From Herbihabitans rhizosphaerae (GTDB lineage: Bacteria > Actinomycetota > Actinomycetes > Mycobacteriales > Pseudonocardiaceae), in assembly GCF_004216555.1 (NCBI RefSeq), contig NZ_SGWQ01000005.1:1-64000 (forward strand): a DNA stretch of 64,000 nt, in the 5' to 3' direction. This document shows, piece after piece, positions 24,258-33,200 of this stretch (the first letter of the stretch is position 1; each line of letters opens with the position of its first letter). The notes under the pieces were generated by a model. It was not told the origin of the DNA. It ran no database searches and was given only the letters and a program-made list of their open reading frames with translations. Both the position numbers and the translations under genes were made by a program.

Positions 24258-25622
24258 ATGACGTGGCAGGAGGACATCCGTCGACTCGACGACGAGTTGT
24301 CCGAAGGGGTCGTTTCGAGCGAGGAGTATCGCAGGCGCCGCGACGAGATCCTGGCCTCCGCGTCCGGTGCCGGTCCGGCGACGACGTCGAGCCCGTTCAT
24401 GCGCAAGGTCGAGCCGACGTCCGCCGCGCCCCCCGAGGAGCCCGAGGAACCCGCCGAGCGCACGGTGGCGTCCAACATGGACTCGGTCGAGGTGACCAAG
24501 GCGATCAAGCCGGCCAAGCCCGCCCAGCCGCCCGCGGTCGAGCCGGCCGAGCGGACCGAGGTCGTGGAACTGGCCGAGCCTGACGAGAAGCCGGAGAAGC
24601 CGGAACCCGTTGCGGCACAGAAGAAGGACGAGCTCGAGGCCACGCAGACCGTGAAGCCCCCGGCCGAGCGTCAGAAGAACGACGAGACCACCGAGACGCG
24701 GATCCCGGCCGCGCTCGCGGAGTTCACCCCGACCAGCCGCGCCAAGCACGATCCGGCCGCCGACGCCACGCAGGTGATCAACCCGGACATCACCGCGCCG
24801 CATCCGACGGCCACCTGGTCGTCCCGGCTGCCCGAGCCGACGACCCGACCCGATCCCGGTGTGCTCCCGGCGCGACCGGCCGGCCCACCCGCGTTCCCGC
24901 CGCCCGGCCCCGCGGTGCCCATCCAGGGCCGGGACGTGTTCGCCTCCAGCGCCAAGAGTTCAAGCAAGAAGCCGCTGCTGATCGGCCTGGTGGTGCTGCT
25001 CGTGCTGGCACTCGCGGGCGCCGGTGTGTGGTGGTTCGTGCTCCGCGACAAGCCGGCCGACCAGGCCCAAACGCAGCCCCAGTCGCCGCCGCCGTCCACC
25101 TCGTCGACGGCGGCCCCGCCACCGACCTCGCAGGCGCCGCCGGCCGCACGAGCGACCCTCACCGGCCTGACGCTGGCCGGTCAGGCCGACCCGCGCAGCG
25201 GCGACCTGACCGTGGCCAAGGCGCGGGACAGCCAGCTCATCGTCGCGCCGGAGGCGACGCTGCTCGAACAGGCCGGTTTCGCCGAGCTGTCCTACAAGGG
25301 TGCGAACATCGACAAGTATTCGCTGACCGTGTTCGCGTTCCACACGCAGGACGGGGAAAGCGCGAAGCGAATGCTCGAATCGCTGAAATCGACATCGAAG
25401 CAAATCGGTCTGACCGACGCCGACCGAGGGCAGCTTCCACAATCGGTGTCGGTCATGAAATTAGCCAACGCGCAGGCCGCGCTGCACCGCGCCTTCTATG
25501 TCTCCGGCAGCTCGGTGATCATGGTTGGCACATTGCAGGTGCCCGCCGGCGCACCGGCCGATCTTGATACTCAGGCAGCGCAACTCGTGCGTGCCGCGAC
25601 CGAGACGGCGCCGCCGAGCTGA
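24258..25622 (+). CDS. Single-pass envelope protein with SHOCT-like N-terminal motif (paralogue 1)
   Basis: A 454-residue protein. Residues 1-33 form a helical motif (MTWQEDIRRLDDELSEGVVS, then SSEEYRRRRDEILA) shared with the gene at 27351. Then come an acidic/Pro-rich cytoplasmic region of about 200 residues, a membrane helix (about 238-262) and an extracytoplasmic domain (LTLAGQADPRSGDL to LVRAATETAPP). TGATG couples it to the membrane protein downstream. The motif is like the SHOCT oligomerisation motif of membrane proteins. Function unknown; the paired layout suggests a complex with the next genes. Confidence 0.7.
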   Translation: MTWQEDIRRLDDELSEGVVSSEEYRRRRDEILASASGAGPATTSSPFMRKVEPTSAAPPEEPEEPAERTVASNMDSVEVTKAIKPAKPAQPPAVEPAERTEVVELAEPDEKPEKPEPVAAQKKDELEATQTVKPPAERQKNDETTETRIPAALAEFTPTSRAKHDPAADATQVINPDITAPHPTATWSSRLPEPTTRPDPGVLPARPAGPPAFPPPGPAVPIQGRDVFASSAKSSSKKPLLIGLVVLLVLALAGAGVWWFVLRDKPADQAQTQPQSPPPSTSSTAAPPPTSQAPPAARATLTGLTLAGQADPRSGDLTVAKARDSQLIVAPEATLLEQAGFAELSYKGANIDKYSLTVFAFHTQDGESAKRMLESLKSTSKQIGLTDADRGQLPQSVSVMKLANAQAALHRAFYVSGSSVIMVGTLQVPAGAPADLDTQAAQLVRAATETAPPS

Positions 25623-27235
25623 TGACCCGAATCGAACTACGCCGGCCGGTGATCGCCGCGTGGGCGGCACTGGCCGCCGTTCCCGTTGTGGCGATGATCG
25701 TCGAGGTGCTTCGCGCGCCCCGGCTGCACTTCCTCGACTACTGGCAGATTCTGTCCTACGCCAGCAATCCGGACGGATCACTGTCGATCGGCGGGCTCAC
25801 CAAACTGCACAACGAGCACCCGATCACCCTTTCCGGGTTGCTCTTCTGGCTGGACGCGCGCATTCTCGGCGGGTCCAACAATGTGCTCGGAATTCTCAAC
25901 ATCGTGCTCGTCGGCGCGACGGTGTTCGCGTTGTACCGAATGCTGCCGGCGCGGCTCGATCTGACGAGGCTCGATATGACCAAGAAGGCGGGACTCGTCA
26001 CCGCGTACACATTCCTGCTGTACTCCTCCGGCGCGCTCGAGGTGTTCGGCATGAGCATGAGCGGCGCGTCGTTCCTGCTCGGAATCGTGCCGAGTGTGTT
26101 CGCCATTCTGTGCGCGCACCGCGGCCGCACGATTCCCGCACTCGTACTCGCCGTCGTCGGCAGCCTCGGACACGGCACGGCGTTCGCGGTGTGGCCGGCG
26201 CTGGCACTGGTCGCCTGGCTGCGCCGGGACGAGCGCTGGCGGGTGGTCACCCCGCTCGCGGCGGGCGTAGTGATCATCGTCGGGTGGCTCGCGCTGCCCA
26301 AGCCGGTGACCACGCCGGGGCCGGGCGGCGCGTTCGGGTTCGACACCGTGCTGGCCGCCGCCGCCGGCGCGCTGAGCCCGCTGCGGATCACCGACGGCGC
26401 ACCGGTAGCCATGGCGGTCGGCGCGCTGGTCGCGGTGACGATCATCGGGCTGGGCGTGCTGACCGCACGCGACCGCGACGCCGAGCACGCTGGCTGGCTC
26501 GGCGTCGGCACGCTGGCCCTGGGCGCGGCCGCCATGATCGGGCTGTCCCGGGTCGACTACGGCGCCACGATCGGGCTCGCCTCCCGGTACGCCACGATCG
26601 CCGGGCTCGCCGGCTGCGCCGCGCTGACGCTGGTCGTGCTGCGGGTGCGCGCGCTGAACGCCACGGCCGCCGCCGCGCTGGCCTGCGCGGTCGCGGGTGT
26701 CACCTTCGCGGCCGGTTCACCGGAGGCGACCAACGTGCGCAACCAGTACCCGAACCAGCAGTTGCTCGCGGCCGCCATGCGGGTGGAGGCGAACACCGTG
26801 GTGGCGTCCAACCGGACCAGCCCGTCGGTGATCGGGCTGACCCGCGCGATGCACGCCTACCCGTTCAGCGGGAGCTACACGCTGGACTGCGGCGGCGCGG
26901 AGATCGGCTCACGGGTCACCCTGGCGTCCGTGCGGACGCTGCACGGGTCGGGCAACGGCGGGCACATCGACTCCGGGCCGGTGCGCGGCGGCACGCCGAT
27001 CGTCGGGTGGGCCGTGGTCGGCAACGAGCGCGCCGACTGCGTGATCGTGGTGGACCGGGTGGGCACGGTGGTCGGCGGCGGGTACGTGGACGTGGCCCGG
27101 CCGGACATCCCCTCGGCCGCGGGACTGCCCGAGCAGCGGTCCGGCTTCAAGGCGGTGGCCGACCCCCGGACGACGGGCGGCGTGGTACTCGTACGGTCGG
27201 GCGGAGAGTTTTACCAGGTCAGCGCGCCGGGGTGA
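25622..27235 (+). CDS. Polytopic membrane protein, glycosyltransferase-C-like
   Basis: The 537-residue protein has about ten membrane helices in its first 390 residues and a soluble C-terminal domain (SPSVIGLTRAMHAYPFSGSYTLDCGGAEIGS onward). An acidic motif in the first outer loop (HFLDYWQILSYASNPDG) and the overall layout resemble GT-C enzymes that use polyprenyl-linked sugars. The signature is weak and I would not name a donor. It is flanked by the two SHOCT-motif proteins, starting one base inside the stop of the first. Confidence 0.65.
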   Translation: MTRIELRRPVIAAWAALAAVPVVAMIVEVLRAPRLHFLDYWQILSYASNPDGSLSIGGLTKLHNEHPITLSGLLFWLDARILGGSNNVLGILNIVLVGATVFALYRMLPARLDLTRLDMTKKAGLVTAYTFLLYSSGALEVFGMSMSGASFLLGIVPSVFAILCAHRGRTIPALVLAVVGSLGHGTAFAVWPALALVAWLRRDERWRVVTPLAAGVVIIVGWLALPKPVTTPGPGGAFGFDTVLAAAAGALSPLRITDGAPVAMAVGALVAVTIIGLGVLTARDRDAEHAGWLGVGTLALGAAAMIGLSRVDYGATIGLASRYATIAGLAGCAALTLVVLRVRALNATAAAALACAVAGVTFAAGSPEATNVRNQYPNQQLLAAAMRVEANTVVASNRTSPSVIGLTRAMHAYPFSGSYTLDCGGAEIGSRVTLASVRTLHGSGNGGHIDSGPVRGGTPIVGWAVVGNERADCVIVVDRVGTVVGGGYVDVARPDIPSAAGLPEQRSGFKAVADPRTTGGVVLVRSGGEFYQVSAPG

Positions 27236-27350
27236 GTCACGGTCAGCTGATATTCGGCCATCTGGGCGCCCCTGGTGGTGGCCGCGTTCGTTACCTGGTC
27301 GTGCTTCGGCACAATGACACGCGCAACCGTTGATCGGGAGGGCGGCAGGG

Positions 27351-28682
27351 ATGTCCTGGCAAGACGAGCTCCAGCAGCTCGACACCGCGCTGGCGGGCGG
27401 TCAGATCTCGGCGGACGAGTACCGCCAGCGCCGCGACCGCTTGATGGCGCAGGCCACCGGTCAAGCGGCGCCGTCCGCACCCCAGCAGCAGACGCCGAGC
27501 GAGACCACGCAGTACATCGCGCCGGTCCAGCACCAGCAGATGCAGCAACAGCAACCGCAGCAACCGCAGCAACCACAACAGCCGCAACCGCAGCAGCCCG
27601 AGTACCCGCAGTACTCGCAGCAGCAGGCGCCGCAGCAGCAGCCGGCCGACCAGGCCACTGAGCGGACGCAAGCTGTCGGGGGTGGCGCCGGCGCCGAACG
27701 CACCCAGATCGTGGGTGGCAACGGCGGTCAGAACGGTGGGGACAACGCGGAGCGCACGCAGATCGTGCCCTCCAGCGACAACCCCGACCAGACGCAGCGA
27801 GTCGCCTCGCCGCCGTCCGGGTTCCCGGCGCAGCAGCCGCAGGCCGCGATGCCGCAGTCGAGCTGGCCGCCGCACCCGCAGCACCAGCCCGAGCAGCCGA
27901 TGCCGGCGACCACCGAGACGCCGCCGTGGGGTGGCGACGATCAGCTCCCGCCGGAGTTCGGCGCGCCGAGCTGGCCACGGCAGGGCCCCGAGGTGTTCGA
28001 CGAGTCGGGCGGCGGTGGCGGCAAGGGCAAGCTGGTCGCGATCATCGCCGCGGTGGTGCTGCTGCTCGGCGGCGCCGGCGCCGCGGTCTACTTCCTGGCG
28101 ATCAAGAAGGACGACACGCCGGAGCAGACGCAGCCGAACAACCCGTCGCAGCAGCCCACGCAGCCCAGCCCGCCGCCCGGCCCGCCGCCGCGCAAGTACC
28201 CCGAAGGGCCGTTCGTCGAGCTGCCGGCCAAGGAGGTCCTCAACAAGACCGTCCTGATCGATGAGGCGGTGCGCACCGAGTCTCCGACGAAGGCGGAGGC
28301 GGCGATCCTGCAGAACAACGGGGTCGGGCGAGTGGCCTCGTACATCACCGAGGAGCCCACCCTCCTGCGGCGCGGCATCTGGGCGTTCTTCATGTCCGAG
28401 GGGCGCGACCCGAAGGCGGCGCTGACCGCGATGGACCAGTTCTACGGGCAGAACGGGCACAAGCTGGTGCCAGGTTCCGCACCTGGCGTGCTGGTGCGCG
28501 AGGCGATCGCGACCGAGCCCGGCAAGGACAGTTCCCGGCGAGCCCACTTCGTGACCACCACCGGCACCCCGACGCCTGCCGTGGTCCGCGTCGAGGTCTA
28601 CGGGCCTGACCCGGCGGCCATCGACGCCGCGTTCCAGCAGCTGTTGACCCAAGTGTTGGGCCAGTACCCACCGGTGCCGTGA
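27351..28682 (+). CDS. Single-pass envelope protein with SHOCT-like N-terminal motif (paralogue 2)
   Basis: A 443-residue protein with the same N-terminal motif as the 24258 gene (MSWQDELQQLDTALAGGQIS, then ADEYRQRRDRLMAQ), a Gln/Pro-rich stretch (about residues 57-103), repeated ERTQIV tags, a membrane helix (about 226-248), a Pro-rich stalk and an outer domain (VLIDEAVRTESPTKAEAAIL to LLTQVLGQYPPVP). The GGGAGG at 27338-27343 supports the ATG at 27351. Outer domains of the two paralogues share layout but little sequence. Confidence 0.75.
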   Translation: MSWQDELQQLDTALAGGQISADEYRQRRDRLMAQATGQAAPSAPQQQTPSETTQYIAPVQHQQMQQQQPQQPQQPQQPQPQQPEYPQYSQQQAPQQQPADQATERTQAVGGGAGAERTQIVGGNGGQNGGDNAERTQIVPSSDNPDQTQRVASPPSGFPAQQPQAAMPQSSWPPHPQHQPEQPMPATTETPPWGGDDQLPPEFGAPSWPRQGPEVFDESGGGGGKGKLVAIIAAVVLLLGGAGAAVYFLAIKKDDTPEQTQPNNPSQQPTQPSPPPGPPPRKYPEGPFVELPAKEVLNKTVLIDEAVRTESPTKAEAAILQNNGVGRVASYITEEPTLLRRGIWAFFMSEGRDPKAALTAMDQFYGQNGHKLVPGSAPGVLVREAIATEPGKDSSRRAHFVTTTGTPTPAVVRVEVYGPDPAAIDAAFQQLLTQVLGQYPPVP

Positions 28683-28731
28683 CCGACATACTCGCGCTGA
28701 TATCTCGACACCCCACCTACACGGAGCGCGA

Positions 28732-28761
28732 TTGACACGCTACTGGGCTGCTGCGTATCGT
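28732..28761 (+). promoter_or_regulatory. Housekeeping-type promoter
   Basis: TTGACA (28732-28737), an 18-base spacer and TATCGT (28756-28761) closely match the primary sigma factor consensus. It stands about 95 bases upstream of the small secreted protein gene at 28858 and would leave a leader of about that length. Confidence 0.6.
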
Positions 28762-28857
28762 CTGGAGGCGTAAGACTGGGGGGCGTTAACAATGCCCAAT
28801 CGCCGTTGCGACTGGGCGGGCTTGCACCTCTATGTGTCGCATCAAACAAGGGGAAAA

Positions 28858-29214
28858 ATGCGTCGTACACAAAGGGCAATCTCGACTGGGGTCAGTTTGA
28901 CAGCCACTGTGGCAATCGCGATGATGGCGTTTACCACAACTGCCGCAGCAACTCCACAGAATTCCTCCACCGAAGTGGGTTCTACAACCGTAATCGACGG
29001 GTCAGCCCCAGGTGTCAGGATTTATGAAACATATACAGTACCAGGTGTGCGGATTCACAATGTACCCAACGGCCCAGTAATTCACGGGCTCGGATATCCA
29101 GGGCACAGGATTCACGTTGATATTAACAACCTCCAAGGCTGGTGTCAGCACCGCAACTACACCACAGGGGTTTCAGGCTGGTCGGCCTGCCACTTGATCA
29201 AAGCGGTCGAGTGA
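28858..29214 (+). CDS. Small secreted SH3-like protein
   Basis: The 118-residue precursor has a clear signal peptide (MRRTQRAISTGVSLTATVAIA to TTTAAATP, cleavage near residue 31). The mature part ends in a bacterial SH3-like domain (VRIHNVPNGPVIHGLGYPG to WSACHLI) with two cysteines (GWCQHRN, WSACHL). AAGGGG lies five bases before the ATG at 28858; an ATG at 28792 would bury the signal peptide. Base composition is noticeably less GC-rich than its neighbours, suggesting a different origin. SH3b domains bind cell wall; the role here is unknown. Confidence 0.75.
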   Translation: MRRTQRAISTGVSLTATVAIAMMAFTTTAAATPQNSSTEVGSTTVIDGSAPGVRIYETYTVPGVRIHNVPNGPVIHGLGYPGHRIHVDINNLQGWCQHRNYTTGVSGWSACHLIKAVE

Positions 29215-29243
29215 TCTGAAATAAGAGAAGATCTCAACACGCC

Positions 29244-32200
29244 ATGAAGCACGATGACCTCCTCCATCCCGACGTCGACTACGCCGACGGGGCGGAGGAG
29301 GTTGTCCTCTCCACGCTCCGGTCGGCGTCGGACGTCAGTGCCGGCTCGGCGGAGCTAGCCGGCGCGATCACCAACTGGGAGACGGCCTACCACTTCTCCC
29401 CCGCACGCCTCGGACTACTCGCGCCGCTGCGGCTGCGCGAGGGAATGCGCGCGGTGGACATCGGCTGCGGCACCGGCGTGCTGACCCGCGCGCTGGGCGA
29501 GGCCGGACTCGACGTGCTCGGCATCGAGGGCGTGCCCGACCGGGCCGCCGCCGCCCGCGAACGCTGCCGTGATCTGGACGGTGTCACGATCCGCCAGGGC
29601 ACCCCCGCCGCGCTGGCCGACGCCGGCGAGCACGATCTCGCGATCCTCTGCGGCGTCCTCGAGTACAGCACCCTCTACGGCGACGGCCCGCTCCCGCTGC
29701 TCTGCGACACCGCCGACGCGCTGGCCGAGGACGGCGTCCTGGTACTCGCCATCGAGAACCAGCTCGGCCTGCCGTACCTGTTGGGAGACAACGAGGACCA
29801 CCACGGCGCACCGTGGATCGGGCTCGCCGATTATCCGCGCGGCGGGCAGCGCACCTGGACCCGCCGCACGCTCACCAAGCTGCTCGCCGACGCCGGCCTC
29901 ACCGCGCAGCGCTGGCTGCTGCCGTACCCCGACTACAAGCTCCCGCGGGTAATCGTGGACGCCGAGGTCTTCGACCGCCCGGACGCCGGCGAACTGGTCG
30001 ACAAGCTGGTGCGCGACCCGTCGCACGGCTCGTTCGGCGGCTACGAGGGCGTGTCACCGGCGCGCGTGCTGCAGTCGATGGCGGTCGCCGAGGGGGCGGG
30101 CGTGGCCACCGCGCCGTCGTTCCTGGTGCTGGCGGCGCGCAACGACAAGGCGATCACCTCCACGGTGCGCGACGACCTCGCCTGGCTGATCTCCGGTTCG
30201 CGCCGGCCGGAATGGCGCCGCACCCGCGCGCTGGACCGCGAGCTGACTCTGCACACCGTGTCCGCCGGCACCCGCGGCACCGGCGAATGGCTGCGCCAGC
30301 GGACCGTCGACACCGAGCCGCTGATCCCCGGCCGTGGGCTGGACTCGCTGCTGCTGGACGCGTTGCGGGCCGGCGACACCGCCGAGTTGGAGCGGCTGAT
30401 CCGGGGCTGGCGCGACACCTGTGCCGGCTCGGCGCGCCGACTGTCCACTGAGGACACCCGGCACCCGTTCCTGCCCGGCAAGGACGACGTGCCGGTGCTC
30501 GACCCGGACTGCCTGGACGTGCATCCGGGCAACGTGATCGTGCGCCCGGACGGCCTGCCGGTACGGGTGGACCGCGAGTGGGAGGCCGGCACCGGGGTCG
30601 ACGCGGAGCTGGCGCTGCTGCGCGCGTTGCTCGAGTTCACCCGCGAGCTGGCCGCCACGCGTGCGCCGCATCCCTTCGGGGACAACGCTTCCGTGCGCGA
30701 CATCCTGCGCGAGCTGTGCCTGCTCGCCGGGCTCGGGCTGGCCCTGCACGAGCGGTTCGACGAGCTGATCGACGCGGAGGCGGCGCTGCAGGAGATCGTC
30801 GGCGGGCAGCCGGCCTCGCGCACGGCGATGCTGCTGCGCGCGCAGTGTGACGAGCCGGCGGTCGAGCCGCTGTGGGCGATCCCCGGCGGCCTGGACACCC
30901 TGCGGGTCGATCACGCGCGCAGCGCCGAGCTGGAGTCGGTGCGCACGTGGGCGCACGGGCGTGAGGCGGAGCTGCTGGCCGAGCTGGACCGGCAGCGCGC
31001 GCACGTGGACGACCTCACCGCGCAGGTGCGCAAGGCCGGCGAGCAGGCCGAGGACGCGGAACGACGGGCGGCCGCGAACGGCGTGCAGGCCAACGAGAAC
31101 CGGCTGCGCGCGGAGTTGGCCGAGATCGAGTTGGACACGGCGCGCGGCGATCTGGCGCGCAAGGACCAGGCGCTGGGCGACGCGTTCGGCGAGCTGTCCA
31201 GGCTGGTGGCCGAGGCGAGCGCGGTGTGGCGGGCGCAGGCCGAGTCGGAGGCCGAGCTGGGCAGGCTGCGCGATCTGCTGGCGCGCACCCGGGCCCGGCT
31301 GGACGCGCTGGAGTCGTCCACGCTGGTGCGGCGCGCGCACCGGACGGTGTGGCCCGCGGCCCGGCTGCTGCGCGGCGCGCGGGACCTGGCGCTCGGCCGG
31401 CCGGGTGAGGAGCCGGACGGCGTGCTGCGCCGCGTCGGCGACCGCTCCCCGGCACTGGGCCGGCTGCTGGCCGGTCGGGTCGGGCGCGCGGCCCGGCAAT
31501 CGGCGGCGCGCGATGCCGGACTGCGCTACGACGTCAACGTTCCGCCGCCCGTCGCGGTGGGTGCCGGCCAAGTCGTGGAGTTCAACGGCTGGGTGCTGCA
31601 CGCGGAGCTGCCGGTGCGCGCGGTGCACCTCGCGGTCGGCGGCCGGTTCCACGAGGCCCAGCTCGGCTATCACCGGGCGGACGTCGCGCGCGAGCTGCGG
31701 GCCGCCGGCGTGCGCGCGCCCGAAGGCACCGGGATCCACGTGCGGGTGCCGGTCACCGAGGCTGGCGAGCTGCCCGTGCGGCTGCGGGTGGAGCTGCTGG
31801 ACGGGACCGTGCTGGAGCGCTCCCTCGAACCGCTCCAGGTGCGGCCGGCACTCGATGTGTCCACTGTGGACGGTCGCTGGCCGGGTACCGGGACGCGCGT
31901 GTGCGTGTGCCTCGCCACGCACAACCCGGACCCGGATTTCCTTGCGCTGCAAGTGGATTCGCTGCGCCGCCAGGAGCACGACAACTGGGTGTGCGTGATC
32001 TCCGACGACGCGTCCCGCCCGGACGCGCTGGCGGCGATCCACGAGCTGGTGGACGGCGACGAGCGGTTCACGGTCGTCGCGAACATCGACAACGCGGGGT
32101 TCTACCGCAACTTCGAGCGCGCGCTCGCGCTGGCGCCGGCCGACGCGGAGGCGCTGGCACTGTGCGACCAGGACGACGTGTGGGACGCCGACAAGCTGTC

Positions 32201-32933
32201 CACCCTGGTGGCGCGGCTGGACGATCCTCGGGTGTCGTTGGTGTACGCGGACATGCGGCTGATCGACTCGGCCGGCGAGGTGATCGCGGACTCGTTCTGG
32301 GATCGCCGGCGCAACCAGTGGCACGACCTGCCGTCGCTGCTGATGCTGAACACGATCACCGGCGCGGCCAGCCTGGTGCGCGCGGACCTGGTGCGGGACA
32401 GAGTGTTGCCATTCCCGCCGGGCACCGCGTCGTCGTTCCACGACCAGTGGATCGGCGCGTGCGCGCTGGCGTTCGGCGCGGTTTCCTATGTGGACTCATC
32501 CCTGCACTCCTACCGGCAGCACGACGGCGCGGTGACCGGACGGCGGGACGACCGGCTGGACGACGGCCTGCCACGCGGGCGCGGTCTGGTCGCGCTTTCC
32601 CTTGGCCGGCAAGGGAAACTGCCGCCCGAGAAGCACGCCGAGCTGGACGCGGTGGCGGTCAACGAGCTGCGCCGGGTGTCCCAGTTCGCGTCCACACTGC
32701 TGCTGCGCGGCGCGGCGTCCAGCGCGCCCCGGTGGGCGAGCGATCTCACCGATCTGGCCGCCGCCGACCACGACATGGTCGCGCTCGTCCGGGCCGTGGC
32801 CCGCTCGGCCCGCACGTCGGCAGTGGACACGGCGGGCGCCGATCACCGGCTGCTGACGGCCGGTCTGCGCTGGCACGCCCTGCGCCGCACGCGTCGCAGG
32901 ATCCCGCCGCTGCCCCCGGCACCGCTCAGCTGA
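29244..32933 (+). CDS. Multidomain glycan enzyme: methyltransferase, kinase-like, coiled coil, GT2
   Basis: The 1229-residue protein reads as four blocks. Residues 55-220: class I methyltransferase (AVDIGCGTGVLTRAL, AILCGVLEY). Residues about 300-540: a kinase-like region whose CLDVHPGNVIVRPDG and VRVDREWEAG match the catalytic loop (D/HxxxxN) and metal-binding acid of phosphotransferases. Residues 563-693: a continuous coiled coil. Residues 760-870: a beta-rich linker. Residues 885-1110: a GT2 glycosyltransferase (VCVCLATHNPDPDF, VISDDASRPD, CDQDDVWDAD). The first three blocks are in the order of WbdD, the O-antigen chain terminator. No membrane segment is seen. A role in surface-polysaccharide extension or capping is inferred. 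Confidence 0.75.
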   Translation: MKHDDLLHPDVDYADGAEEVVLSTLRSASDVSAGSAELAGAITNWETAYHFSPARLGLLAPLRLREGMRAVDIGCGTGVLTRALGEAGLDVLGIEGVPDRAAAARERCRDLDGVTIRQGTPAALADAGEHDLAILCGVLEYSTLYGDGPLPLLCDTADALAEDGVLVLAIENQLGLPYLLGDNEDHHGAPWIGLADYPRGGQRTWTRRTLTKLLADAGLTAQRWLLPYPDYKLPRVIVDAEVFDRPDAGELVDKLVRDPSHGSFGGYEGVSPARVLQSMAVAEGAGVATAPSFLVLAARNDKAITSTVRDDLAWLISGSRRPEWRRTRALDRELTLHTVSAGTRGTGEWLRQRTVDTEPLIPGRGLDSLLLDALRAGDTAELERLIRGWRDTCAGSARRLSTEDTRHPFLPGKDDVPVLDPDCLDVHPGNVIVRPDGLPVRVDREWEAGTGVDAELALLRALLEFTRELAATRAPHPFGDNASVRDILRELCLLAGLGLALHERFDELIDAEAALQEIVGGQPASRTAMLLRAQCDEPAVEPLWAIPGGLDTLRVDHARSAELESVRTWAHGREAELLAELDRQRAHVDDLTAQVRKAGEQAEDAERRAAANGVQANENRLRAELAEIELDTARGDLARKDQALGDAFGELSRLVAEASAVWRAQAESEAELGRLRDLLARTRARLDALESSTLVRRAHRTVWPAARLLRGARDLALGRPGEEPDGVLRRVGDRSPALGRLLAGRVGRAARQSAARDAGLRYDVNVPPPVAVGAGQVVEFNGWVLHAELPVRAVHLAVGGRFHEAQLGYHRADVARELRAAGVRAPEGTGIHVRVPVTEAGELPVRLRVELLDGTVLERSLEPLQVRPALDVSTVDGRWPGTGTRVCVCLATHNPDPDFLALQVDSLRRQEHDNWVCVISDDASRPDALAAIHELVDGDERFTVVANIDNAGFYRNFERALALAPADAEALALCDQDDVWDADKLSTLVARLDDPRVSLVYADMRLIDSAGEVIADSFWDRRRNQWHDLPSLLMLNTITGAASLVRADLVRDRVLPFPPGTASSFHDQWIGACALAFGAVSYVDSSLHSYRQHDGAVTGRRDDRLDDGLPRGRGLVALSLGRQGKLPPEKHAELDAVAVNELRRVSQFASTLLLRGAASSAPRWASDLTDLAAADHDMVALVRAVARSARTSAVDTAGADHRLLTAGLRWHALRRTRRRIPPLPPAPLS

Positions 32934-32941
32934 CCCGCCTG

Positions 32942-33160
32942 TCAGGCCGGCCTGTCCTGTGGTGTCAGGACGCCGTGCTTCTCAAGCAGAGTCACCATTT
33001 CGTGCAGGTCGACCTCGCACAGGCCGGCGAGTGTGTGCAGTGCTCCCGACGGGATCCGGCAGTCGGTCGGCTCGTCGGTACTCCCGGAGCCGGCACGTCG
33101 CCCATGACCGCACGGGGGCGAGTCGTTCCTCACGCAACGAGGCGGCCTGAACCCATTCAC
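32942..33160 (-). CDS. Small hypothetical protein (doubtful)
   Basis: A 72-residue frame whose second half (SGALHTLAGLCEVDLHEMVTLLEKHGVLTPQDRPA) has coding-like third positions and predicted helices, while the first 25 residues do not. It ends 9 bases from the large glycan gene on the other strand and lies 3' of the XRE-DUF5753 gene. It may be a remnant or a small partner of the regulator. No family recognised. Confidence 0.3.
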   Translation of the reverse strand: MNGFRPPRCVRNDSPPCGHGRRAGSGSTDEPTDCRIPSGALHTLAGLCEVDLHEMVTLLEKHGVLTPQDRPA

Positions 33161-33200
33161 ACCATGGGGCGACGCCCCGACGTACAGAGAGCGTGGGGGC

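Noticed and set aside
30054-32441. A 795-residue leftward frame inside the large glycan gene
   Set aside because: The rightward frame has methyltransferase, coiled-coil and GT2 motifs; the leftward one is low-complexity.
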